NCBI RefSeq assembly: GCF_904846185.1
Contig: NZ_CAJGZQ010000018.1
Location: 16,411 to 80,410, forward strand
Length of the DNA: 64,000 nt
Direction: 5' to 3'
Origin: Psychrobacter immobilis
Lineage (GTDB): Bacteria; Pseudomonadota; Gammaproteobacteria; Pseudomonadales; Moraxellaceae
The notes under the pieces are model-generated. The model did no database searches. It had not been told where the DNA came from and saw only the letters and a program-made list of their open reading frames with translations. Within the stretch, counting starts at the first letter, position 1; every line of letters starts with the position of its first letter. This document shows, in pieces, positions 57,453-64,000 of the stretch. Made by a program: the position numbers and the translations under genes.

Positions 57453-58163
57453 TTAACCTGCTTGGTCAATGAGCATATTACGTAAATGACCGATTGCTTT
57501 GGTTGGGTTCAAGCCTTTTGGACAAACTGATACACAGTTCATGATACCGCGGCAACGGAATAGGCTAAATGGATCATCTAAGCGCGCCAAACGTGCTTGC
57601 GTATCACCATCACGGCTATCAGCCACGAAGCGATAAGCGTGCAGTAGTGCTGATGGACCTAAGAATTTATCAGGGTTCCACCAGAACGATGGGCAGCTGG
57701 TTGAACAGCATGCGCATAGAATACATTCGTACAAACCGTTTAGCTTTTCGCGTTGCTCAGGTGACTGCAAACGCTCTGTCGGCGGTGCTGGCTGGTCATT
57801 GATCAAGTACGGATGTACTTTCTCATATTGCTCATAGAATTGGTTCATATCAACAACCAAATCGCGAACAACAGGTAGACCTGGTAATGGACGAACCGTG
57901 ACTTTTTCTGGCAGAGTGTTCATGTTAATGAGACACGCTAGACCATTTTTGCCATTAATGTTCATGCCATCAGAGCCACAAATACCTTCACGGCAAGAGC
58001 GACGGAAGGTCAGTGTTTCGTCTTCCTTTTTCAGGCGTAATAACACGTCAAGCAACATACGATCTGAGTCTAGCAACTCAATCGTATACGTTTGCATGCG
58101 CGGCGCTGCGTCCAGATCAGGATCGTAGCGATAGATTTCGATGGTGCGAGTACCTCGGCTCAT
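57453..58163 (-). CDS. sdhB: Succinate dehydrogenase iron-sulfur subunit
   Basis: A 236-residue subunit. [2Fe-2S] ligands: SCREGICGSDGMNING and LACLI. [4Fe-4S] and [3Fe-4S] ligands: CILCACCSTSCPSFWWN and CRGIMNCVSVCPKGLNP. The start MSRGTRTIEIYRYDPD at 58163 matches relatives and has GGAG upstream. A longer frame to 58262 would add 33 unrelated residues. It passes electrons from SdhA to ubiquinone. A 211-bp gap separates it from sdhA. Confidence 0.96.
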   Translation of the reverse strand: MSRGTRTIEIYRYDPDLDAAPRMQTYTIELLDSDRMLLDVLLRLKKEDETLTFRRSCREGICGSDGMNINGKNGLACLINMNTLPEKVTVRPLPGLPVVRDLVVDMNQFYEQYEKVHPYLINDQPAPPTERLQSPEQREKLNGLYECILCACCSTSCPSFWWNPDKFLGPSALLHAYRFVADSRDGDTQARLARLDDPFSLFRCRGIMNCVSVCPKGLNPTKAIGHLRNMLIDQAG

Positions 58164-58374
58164 AATGCTAAACTCCACACGTAGGTGATGGCGGGCATAC
58201 AAAGGTTGCAGCATATCAGCGCTATTGATTAGCCCATATTGACAGTAATTATCAAATATCAACTAACCATATTGTCACGCTGGCATGAGCATGTAGCTGG
58301 CGGTCACCTTTTAATAAATGAATAAAAAATAAAACGTTTACGCTGTTCGTATCGCTAAATTGCGCAGTCTAAAA

Positions 58375-60225
58375 TTAGTAGACGCGAACTTTCGGTTCGA
58401 TATAATCAACCGTTAGTGGTACTTTACGAACTGGCTTATAAATGATGCGATTGCCTTCAGAATACCATAAGGTATGCTTCATCCACTCGTGGTCATTACG
58501 GCCATTTGGTGCGTAATCATCATCTTCTGGACGGTCATAGTCAGACACACTATGAGCACCACGGCTTTCGTGACGCATTGCCGCTGATACCATCGTCGCT
58601 TTGGCCACTTCATACAAGTTAGCCACTTCGAATGCTTCAATGCGCGCTGTGTTAAATACTTGTGATTTATCAGCCAAATGGATTTTTTCAATCTTGTCAC
58701 CAAGCGCTAAAATCTTGTCAACGCCTTCGTCCATCATCGCTTGCGTACGGAACACACTCGCATGCGCTTGCATGGTTGCACGAATCTCGTCAGCCACGTC
58801 TTGGGCATTGTAGCCTTCAGTCGACTGTTGTAGCTTGTCTAAACGACCGACCGTATAATCTAGCACGCGTGGATCTAGAGGCTTATAGTTATGATCGGCA
58901 TGATGGAATTCATCAACGATATGTTTACCAGCAGCACGACCAAATACCAATAGATCAAGCAAAGAGTTGGTACCTAAGCGGTTGGCACCGTGAACACTGA
59001 CACAAGCACATTCACCGATAGCATAAAGACCTTTAACCACGTTGCCTTTTGCATATAGACCGTCTTCGTCCGTACCTGCTTCTAGATCAGGCTTAATGAC
59101 TTGACCATGGATAGTGGTTGGAATACCGCCCATCATATAGTGAATGGTTGGAATAACGGGAATTGGCTCTTTGGTGATATCAACGTTAGCGAAGTTTTTA
59201 CCAATCTCAAATACCGATGGCAAACGCTTCATGATAGTTTCTACACCCAAATGGGTCATATCCATTACGATATGGTCAGCGTTTGGACCACAGCCGCGAC
59301 CTTCTTTGATCTCTTGATCCATAGAACGAGAAACCAAATCACGTGGTGCCAAATCTTTCACGGTTGGCGCATAGCGCTCCATGAACGCTTCGCCATCTTT
59401 GTTACGTAAGATAGCGCCTTCACCGCGGCAACCTTCAGTTAACAGTACGCCTGCACCGTGGACACCTGTTGGGTGGAATTGCCAAAACTCCATGTCTTGT
59501 AATGGAATACCAGCACGAACGGCCATGCCAATACCGTCACCAGTATTGATATAAGCGTTAGTAGAAGCGGCGAAGATACGACCTGCACCCCCTGTCGCTA
59601 GGACAGTAATTGGTGATTGGAATACGGCAACTGTACCTGTCTCTTGCTCAAGCGCGATAACACCGTTGATATTACCCGCTTCGTCTTTGATCAAATCAAG
59701 CGCAATCCACTCGATAAAGAACTCAGTGCCTTGCTGCAAATTCTTCTGATATAACGTATGTAATAGCGCGTGACCCGTACGGTCAGCTGCAGCACATGCA
59801 CGTTGTACGGCTTTTTCACCATAGTTTGAGGTATGACCACCAAATGGGCGCTGATAAATTGTGCCGTCTTCGTTACGGTCAAACGGCATGCCCATGTGCT
59901 CAAGCTCATAAACGACCTTTGGCGCTTCACGGCACATGTATTCAATCGCGTCTTGGTCACCCAACCAATCTGACCCTTTAACGGTGTCATAAAAGTGGAA
60001 ATGCCAGTTATCGTTGCTCATGTTGCCTAAACTTGCGCCGATACCGCCCTGAGCCGCAACCGTGTGCGAACGGGTTGGGAATACTTTGGTCAAAACGGCA
60101 ACTTTCATGCCTGCTTCTGCCAAATGTAGTGAAGCACGCATACCTGAGCCGCCACCACCAACGATGACTGCATCGTAGTTTAGCGTCTTAATATTACTAA
60201 TGGTATTATCTTGTCTAGTTGCCAT
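58375..60225 (-). CDS. sdhA: Succinate dehydrogenase flavoprotein subunit
   Basis: A 616-residue catalytic subunit. FAD loop: AVIVGGGGSGMRASLHLAEA. The covalent-FAD His is in RSHTVAAQGGIGASLGN. Substrate site: HPTGVHGAGVLLTEGCRGEG and the catalytic Arg region. Then GANRLGTNSLLDLLVFGRAA. The C-terminal part ends RKVPLTVDYIEPKVRVY. It oxidises succinate to fumarate at the inner membrane. It is unusually far (463 bp) from sdhD. Confidence 0.97.
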   Translation of the reverse strand: MATRQDNTISNIKTLNYDAVIVGGGGSGMRASLHLAEAGMKVAVLTKVFPTRSHTVAAQGGIGASLGNMSNDNWHFHFYDTVKGSDWLGDQDAIEYMCREAPKVVYELEHMGMPFDRNEDGTIYQRPFGGHTSNYGEKAVQRACAAADRTGHALLHTLYQKNLQQGTEFFIEWIALDLIKDEAGNINGVIALEQETGTVAVFQSPITVLATGGAGRIFAASTNAYINTGDGIGMAVRAGIPLQDMEFWQFHPTGVHGAGVLLTEGCRGEGAILRNKDGEAFMERYAPTVKDLAPRDLVSRSMDQEIKEGRGCGPNADHIVMDMTHLGVETIMKRLPSVFEIGKNFANVDITKEPIPVIPTIHYMMGGIPTTIHGQVIKPDLEAGTDEDGLYAKGNVVKGLYAIGECACVSVHGANRLGTNSLLDLLVFGRAAGKHIVDEFHHADHNYKPLDPRVLDYTVGRLDKLQQSTEGYNAQDVADEIRATMQAHASVFRTQAMMDEGVDKILALGDKIEKIHLADKSQVFNTARIEAFEVANLYEVAKATMVSAAMRHESRGAHSVSDYDRPEDDDYAPNGRNDHEWMKHTLWYSEGNRIIYKPVRKVPLTVDYIEPKVRVY

Positions 60226-60579
60226 TACGGTTTTCCTAATGCCTATTAATGCTTAGAAGTAAATAAAAAGGCTGTCTCAAAATCATCCTATTGCTGGACA
60301 AAACACTTTATTGTCTTGCCACTATTTGCAATTATCAAAGTGAATGACGCTCACAACCTTTAACCACCTAATTTGCATATCTATCGTTATATTGGGTTCG
60401 CTCACTGACTAAACCATAGCGCACCTATTATATAAGTGACTGGCTAAGTCAATGATGTCCAACGCTATGATTGGCTATGACTATTTTTGGCTACTAACGG
60501 ATGACTTTGACATTTGCTAGTCACGTCCGTTATTGTTTATAGATAAATCAAGTTACAGATAAATAAATATTATCAATAC
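60226..60579. other. Long spacer inside the sdh gene group
   Basis: 354 bp of non-coding DNA between sdhA and the repeat that follows sdhD. In relatives sdhD and sdhA usually lie close together, so this space looks like inserted material. No open frame or known element was recognised. GGTTTTCC upstream of sdhA gives only a moderate ribosome-binding site. Confidence 0.5.
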
Positions 60580-60686
60580 ATAGTCTGTTCAATATAATAT
60601 GGATACAAGGAGGGCAAGTCACCAGAACTACAAATAGTAGGCTAAGCGAGCCTGACACCGTATCCAGATTATAGGGGATTGGCTAT
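60580..60686. repeat. MITE-like repeat, copy B (107 bp), touching sdhD
   Basis: Matches copy A at 9649-9754: tips ATAGTC and GGCTAT, TTCAA-x-ATAAT near the left tip, ACTACAAATAGT in the middle and GAGCCTGACACCGTAT near the right. A small perfect stem AGGCT/AGCCT lies inside. The right tip is 2 bases from the sdhD stop codon, so it lies in the sdhD-sdhA part of any common transcript. Confidence 0.65.
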
Positions 60687-60688
60687 CG

Positions 60689-61096
60689 TTAAACAGCAAC
60701 CACACCGAAACCAGTACCCCAAAAAATCATGATGCCCCAAAATAGAAACACTAAAATAGCGATAATCATCAATGACTGTAGCACTAAGCGTAAACCTGCT
60801 GCGCTTGAGCCCAATTTGCCAGTAGTGATATAGTCGGTGAACACGGTCCACATACCAACCCAAGCATGACCAGCTAGGGCAAGTACCGCCACCAAGCTAA
60901 ATAGGCGCATAGGTAAACTGGTCATAAATGATGACCACTCAAGATAAGTAACATCGCCGTGCGTCAAAAAGAAGCCCAGCAATACCACACTATAAACGGC
61001 TAAAACGACAGCGCTAATACGCTGGATAATCCAATCGCGTGAGCCTGAACCTGTCAGACCAGTCGCACTTTTGATTCCTGAATCATTTTTTATCAT
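60689..61096 (-). CDS. sdhD: Succinate dehydrogenase membrane anchor subunit SdhD
   Basis: A 135-residue membrane protein with three predicted transmembrane helices. Heme/quinone part: SRDWIIQRISAVVLAVYSVV and ALAGHAWVGMWTVFTDYI, where the His is the likely heme ligand region. The ATG at 61096 overlaps the sdhC stop (TAATG), the usual coupled arrangement. An in-frame ATG at 61111 would lie inside sdhC without a ribosome-binding site. The small size and hydrophobicity fit the family. Confidence 0.93.
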   Translation of the reverse strand: MIKNDSGIKSATGLTGSGSRDWIIQRISAVVLAVYSVVLLGFFLTHGDVTYLEWSSFMTSLPMRLFSLVAVLALAGHAWVGMWTVFTDYITTGKLGSSAAGLRLVLQSLMIIAILVFLFWGIMIFWGTGFGVVAV

Positions 61097-61482
61097 TAGA
61101 ACATCACCCATACAAATGACGCGACAATTAGAATCGCTGCAATCACAAAACTAACCATAGACGCAGTGCGACCAGATTTTAGCTCTTCGTTCATGCCCAT
61201 ATCAGCAAATAAGTGCTTGATGCCCATCACAAAGTGATAAGCAATCGCAGCAACAAATATCCATGCTAAGAAGCGCACAAGTACATTGTCAAATACGGTT
61301 GCAAAGCTCTCAGCCGAAGCCAATGAGTTCTGTAGTAACCACAGCATGACAGGAATCAATAAAAATAAAATAATGCCAGAGATACGATGCAAGATAGAGG
61401 CGATCGCAATCGGTGAGCGATTAACGCTAATCACTTGGCTTAAAGGCAGATCAATAGGTCGGTTGCTTTTCACAGCGGGCAT
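61096..61482 (-). CDS. sdhC: Succinate dehydrogenase cytochrome b556 subunit SdhC
   Basis: A 128-residue membrane protein with three predicted helices. Signature: RPIDLPLSQVISVNRSPIAI, followed by ASILHRISGIILFLLIPVML, with heme-ligand His in AYHFVMGIKHLFADMG. It anchors SdhAB and helps bind ubiquinone. The start is uncertain: ATG at 61482 gives MPAVKSNRP, but AAAAAGG abuts it, whereas a GTG at 61473 (VKSNRP) has that AAAAAGG at good spacing. First gene of sdhCDAB. Confidence 0.92.
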   Translation of the reverse strand: MPAVKSNRPIDLPLSQVISVNRSPIAIASILHRISGIILFLLIPVMLWLLQNSLASAESFATVFDNVLVRFLAWIFVAAIAYHFVMGIKHLFADMGMNEELKSGRTASMVSFVIAAILIVASFVWVMF

Positions 61483-62511
61483 CCTTTTTGCGGTTATACT
61501 CCTGTATCTGCTATCAACGCTTGATATCACTGATGTCGATTAAGCATTGAGCAACACACGAGACGAATAAAGTAAGGAAGAGCTAGCTGACTTCGTTTAG
61601 TTTGCGCTAAATATGAAGAAAGGATCGTGGGGTACAAGGTATTGATAAACTGTTTAATATCGCTCGTCAAATCGACAGGTCTATAAAACAACCCGTCTAT
61701 TATACAACAAAGAAAATAAACATGAGTAAGATCGATTAACTAGTCTATTTTTACTGGTCATATCAATAAAGACAGCGCTACTCCGTCATCGATATCAATA
61801 CAGCCCTTTTATTAATAACTTAAAAATAGAACAGTTAACAAAAGCATTCAAACCATGGATTACAGATATTGTCTATCAAAACCCTAGTGCGTCGTTGCTC
61901 TGGTGCTACTCAGCCATAACCGAGTATGAATAGAAAAACGACACTACATCATGACCACTTATCAATTCGCACAAAGCGAGTGCCAGTTAAGTTCCTACAA
62001 TTATAAAATGACTGGGCGATAATTACAAATTTATCCCCTAAGTAGTAAAAGGCAAACGCTGGGTTAACAAATAAATAGACAGCGGTCATACGTATTTGCC
62101 AAAATTGCTCAATTTTGAGGGAATTTGCGCCAAACTCAATTCGTCTGCTACGCATACTCTGTCTATTTTTAACCCGAATATTAATCAAACCTGCTACATT
62201 ATTATCGTAAAATTCTTTAAAAATTATGCGGATAATGTAGCTGTACTTACTGTCATAAAAACAAGCTTTCTAAGCAAAATAACCAATCAGACATATTTTG
62301 ATACAAAAATTACAGTGAATAAACACGACTAAACCGTGCCAATTGGTGCTATTGATGGTAAAAGTCTTTTCAAATCATAAGTAATTACTGCTAATATACC
62401 CTGCGTATTAAATGAGTTAAATACATTTTTATGATTTGACTAACGATAGACCGAGGGTATGCGTCTGTCGTAATTTTATTCTAACAAGCTAAAACCAATG
62501 GAGAGCAATTT
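61483..62511. other. Divergent spacer between sdhC and gltA, no gene recognised
   Basis: About 1 kb of AT-rich DNA that must carry the sdh and gltA promoters. A TTGACT at 62436-62441 with TATGCG 16 bases later is a weak gltA promoter candidate. GGAGAG at about 62500 is the gltA ribosome-binding site. Frames at 61949-62188 (minus) and 62096-62332 (plus) lack ribosome-binding sites and recognisable products. Confidence 0.55.
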
Positions 62512-63792
62512 ATGGCTGACACTAATGCCAAACTAACCGTCAATGGTAAAGAATACGAGTTTCCTATTATCGAAGGTACTTTAGGGCGTCCAGTTCTAGA
62601 TATTGCTGCTCTACAAGAATCAGGATTTTGGTCTTATGACCCTGGTTTTAAAGTAACCGCCCCTGTTGAATCAAAGATTACTTATATTGATGGCGGTAAA
62701 GGTGAGCTACTACACCGCGGCTACCCTATCGATCAATTGGCAAACAATGCTGAATATTTAGAAGTGGCTTATGCCTTGATTCATGGCGACTTGCCGAACG
62801 CTGAGCAAAAAGCAGATTTCTTTGAAAAAATCCGTAAGCATACGGGTGTTCATGATCAGTTGCGCAAGTTCTTTGAAGGCTTCCGCCGTGACGCACATCC
62901 AATGGCCATTATGGTTGGTGTCGTTGGTGCTTTATCCGCGTTTTATCATGAAGCATTAGACGTCAGTAACGAAGAGCATCGTGAAATCACGGCTATCCGT
63001 CTAATCGCTAAAATGCCAACGCTTGCTGCGATGAGTTATAAATACTCGCAAGGCGAACCGTTCATGTACCCACGCAATGACTTTAGCTATGCTGAAAACT
63101 TCTTATACATGATGTTTGCCACGCCTGCTGATGTTGATTACCAAACCAATGACGTCATCACTCGTGCCATGGACAAAATCTTTACTTTGCATGCTGACCA
63201 CGAGCAAAACGCGTCAACGTCTACGGTACGTCTAGCTGGTTCTACTGGCGCCAACCCTTATGCGTGTATCGCTGCTGGTATCGCCGCCCTTTGGGGACCA
63301 TCACATGGCGGCGCGAACGAAGCCGTGCTTGAGATGTTAGATGAGATCGGTTCAGTTGAAAATGTGCCTGAATTCATGGAAAAAGTGAAGAGCCGTGAAG
63401 TGAAACTGATGGGCTTTGGTCATCGCGTTTATAAAAACTTTGATCCACGCGCACAAGTAATGAAAGAAACTTGTGACGAAGTATTAGGCGCATTGGGCAT
63501 CAATGATCCTAAGCTTGAGCTTGCCATGGCACTTGAGAAAATCGCTTTAGAAGACCCGTTCTTCGTTGAGCGTAACTTGTATCCAAACGTTGATTTTTAC
63601 TCGGGCATTATCCTTAAAGCCATCGGTATCCCAACGTCAATGTTTACCGTTATCTTCTCATTGGCTCGTACTTCTGGTTGGATCAGCCATTGGTTAGAGA
63701 TGCACAGCACACCGTTCAAAATCGGTCGTCCACGTCAGTTATACACGGGTGAAACGCATCGCGACTTCGTTAAAGTTGAAGACCGTAAATAG
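62512..63792 (+). CDS. gltA: Citrate synthase
   Basis: A 426-residue type II (hexameric, Gram-negative type) citrate synthase that condenses oxaloacetate and acetyl-CoA. The small N-terminal beta domain ([19 protein letters not shown]) is typical of NADH-regulated forms. Active-site segments: [20 protein letters not shown] (His), [20 protein letters not shown] (His) and [16 protein letters not shown] (Asp). It diverges from sdhCDAB, as in Acinetobacter. A GGAGAG ribosome-binding site precedes it. Confidence 0.97.
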   Translation: MADTNAKLTVNGKEYEFPIIEGTLGRPVLDIAALQESGFWSYDPGFKVTAPVESKITYIDGGKGELLHRGYPIDQLANNAEYLEVAYALIHGDLPNAEQKADFFEKIRKHTGVHDQLRKFFEGFRRDAHPMAIMVGVVGALSAFYHEALDVSNEEHREITAIRLIAKMPTLAAMSYKYSQGEPFMYPRNDFSYAENFLYMMFATPADVDYQTNDVITRAMDKIFTLHADHEQNASTSTVRLAGSTGANPYACIAAGIAALWGPSHGGANEAVLEMLDEIGSVENVPEFMEKVKSREVKLMGFGHRVYKNFDPRAQVMKETCDEVLGALGINDPKLELAMALEKIALEDPFFVERNLYPNVDFYSGIILKAIGIPTSMFTVIFSLARTSGWISHWLEMHSTPFKIGRPRQLYTGETHRDFVKVEDRK

Positions 63793-63812
63793 TCACTTAT
63801 ATTTTAGTTTTT

Positions 63813-63858
63813 AGAACCATAAAAAATCCCGCCATCGTGCGGGATTTTTTATGGTTCT
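63813..63858 (+). terminator. Strong terminator after gltA
   Basis: A 20-base arm (63813-63832, including AAAAAATCCCGC) pairs perfectly with its partner (63839-63858, including GCGGGATTTTTT) around CATCGT. The A/T runs lie inside the stem, giving a bidirectional form. Confidence 0.92.
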
Positions 63859-63882
63859 TGTTTTATCATCAAACGCCGTAAA

Positions 63883-63904
63883 ACCACGTCCTTCTAGGGC
63901 GTGG
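63883..63904. other. Hairpin likely at the left end of a second type of tnpB element
   Basis: CCACGTCC pairs with GGGCGTGG (one G-T pair) around TTCTA. GC-rich hairpins of this form are frequent at ends of IS200/IS605-group elements. A start codon with a TnpB-like beginning follows 77 bases later. Confidence 0.4.
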
Positions 63905-63980
63905 ATATCAGGCGTCAACCGTTGTCACCTAAGATTGAACATACCTTGATAACCAAATACATTGAGATCATAATTACCCC

Positions 63981-64000
63981 ATGAAAACGCTCAAACTACG
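63981..64000 (+). CDS. Start of a different tnpB, cut by the window end
   Basis: Only 20 bases are visible: ATG followed by codons for KTLKL and the first two bases of an Arg codon. MKTLKLR is a beginning I associate with one OrfB/TnpB subgroup, and a hairpin typical for such elements lies just upstream. It differs from the MKI(N/S)KAYKFRLEP start of the two complete copies, so it would be another element type. The visible part is too short for certainty. Confidence 0.4.

Noticed and set aside
60255..60300. GGCTGTCTCAAAATC near sdhA as the tip of an insertion sequence
   Set aside because: It resembles some IS tips, but no matching inverted end was found within the spacer.
61949..62188. 79-residue minus-strand frame in the sdhC-gltA spacer
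   Set aside because: No ribosome-binding site and no family resemblance; composition like the surrounding non-coding DNA.

Overview
The window looks like a chromosomal segment of a gammaproteobacterium of the family Moraxellaceae, most likely Psychrobacter. The reasons are the gene order gltA / sdhCDAB / sucAB-lpd-sucCD, the sugar-nucleotide block (phosphohexomutase, UDP-glucose-dehydrogenase relative, pgi, galU, galE) known next to Acinetobacter capsule loci, a ubiG-mupP-yciK run, and AT-rich spacers. The assignment rests on recognising protein families and gene order; no database search was run.

Region by region. 1-9.3 kb: housekeeping and small envelope genes: a desaturase cut by the window start, a small GNAT protein, phhB, a 51-residue DUF1328 membrane protein, a saccharopine-dehydrogenase-like reductase, two exported proteins of unknown function, and tex. 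9.6-13.5 kb: a 106-bp repeat, an OmpR-type regulator without a neighbouring kinase, a COG0523 GTPase, and a stand-alone tnpB element whose right end touches the GTPase stop codon. 13.5-25.5 kb: housekeeping genes in several minus-strand groups (DksA-like protein, yciK, mupP, ubiG, darP, rapZ, panCB, folK-pcnB, comEA-like, mazG), with dsbA on the plus strand. 25.7-32.4 kb: precursor supply for surface glycans (phosphohexomutase, a dehydrogenase-like protein that has lost its catalytic residues, pgi, galU, galE).

32.5-45.4 kb: an accessory, AT-rich surface-glycan locus made of two convergent halves. The plus half holds a truncated KpsC/LipA-type protein, a UDP-HexNAc dehydrogenase, a family-2 glycosyltransferase and an SGNH-type protein. 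The minus half holds a sulfotransferase-like coiled-coil protein, a GT25-GT2 fusion, another GT2, and an acyl-activation cassette (FAAL-type ligase, acyl carrier protein, alpha/beta-hydrolase). The locus is bracketed by two nearly identical galE genes in the same orientation, so it could be excised or exchanged by homologous recombination. No flippase, polymerase or ABC exporter is visible inside it.

45.4-63.9 kb: TCA-cycle genes. sucABlpdCD and sdhCDAB are on the minus strand and gltA diverges on the plus strand. A second tnpB element, itself carrying a 133-bp MITE-like insertion with a target duplication, sits between sdhB and sucA. A second copy of the roughly 107-bp repeat lies two bases beyond the sdhD stop codon, in a 463-bp gap that splits sdhCD from sdhAB. 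The last 20 bases look like the start of a third, different tnpB. I found no tRNA, rRNA or CRISPR array.
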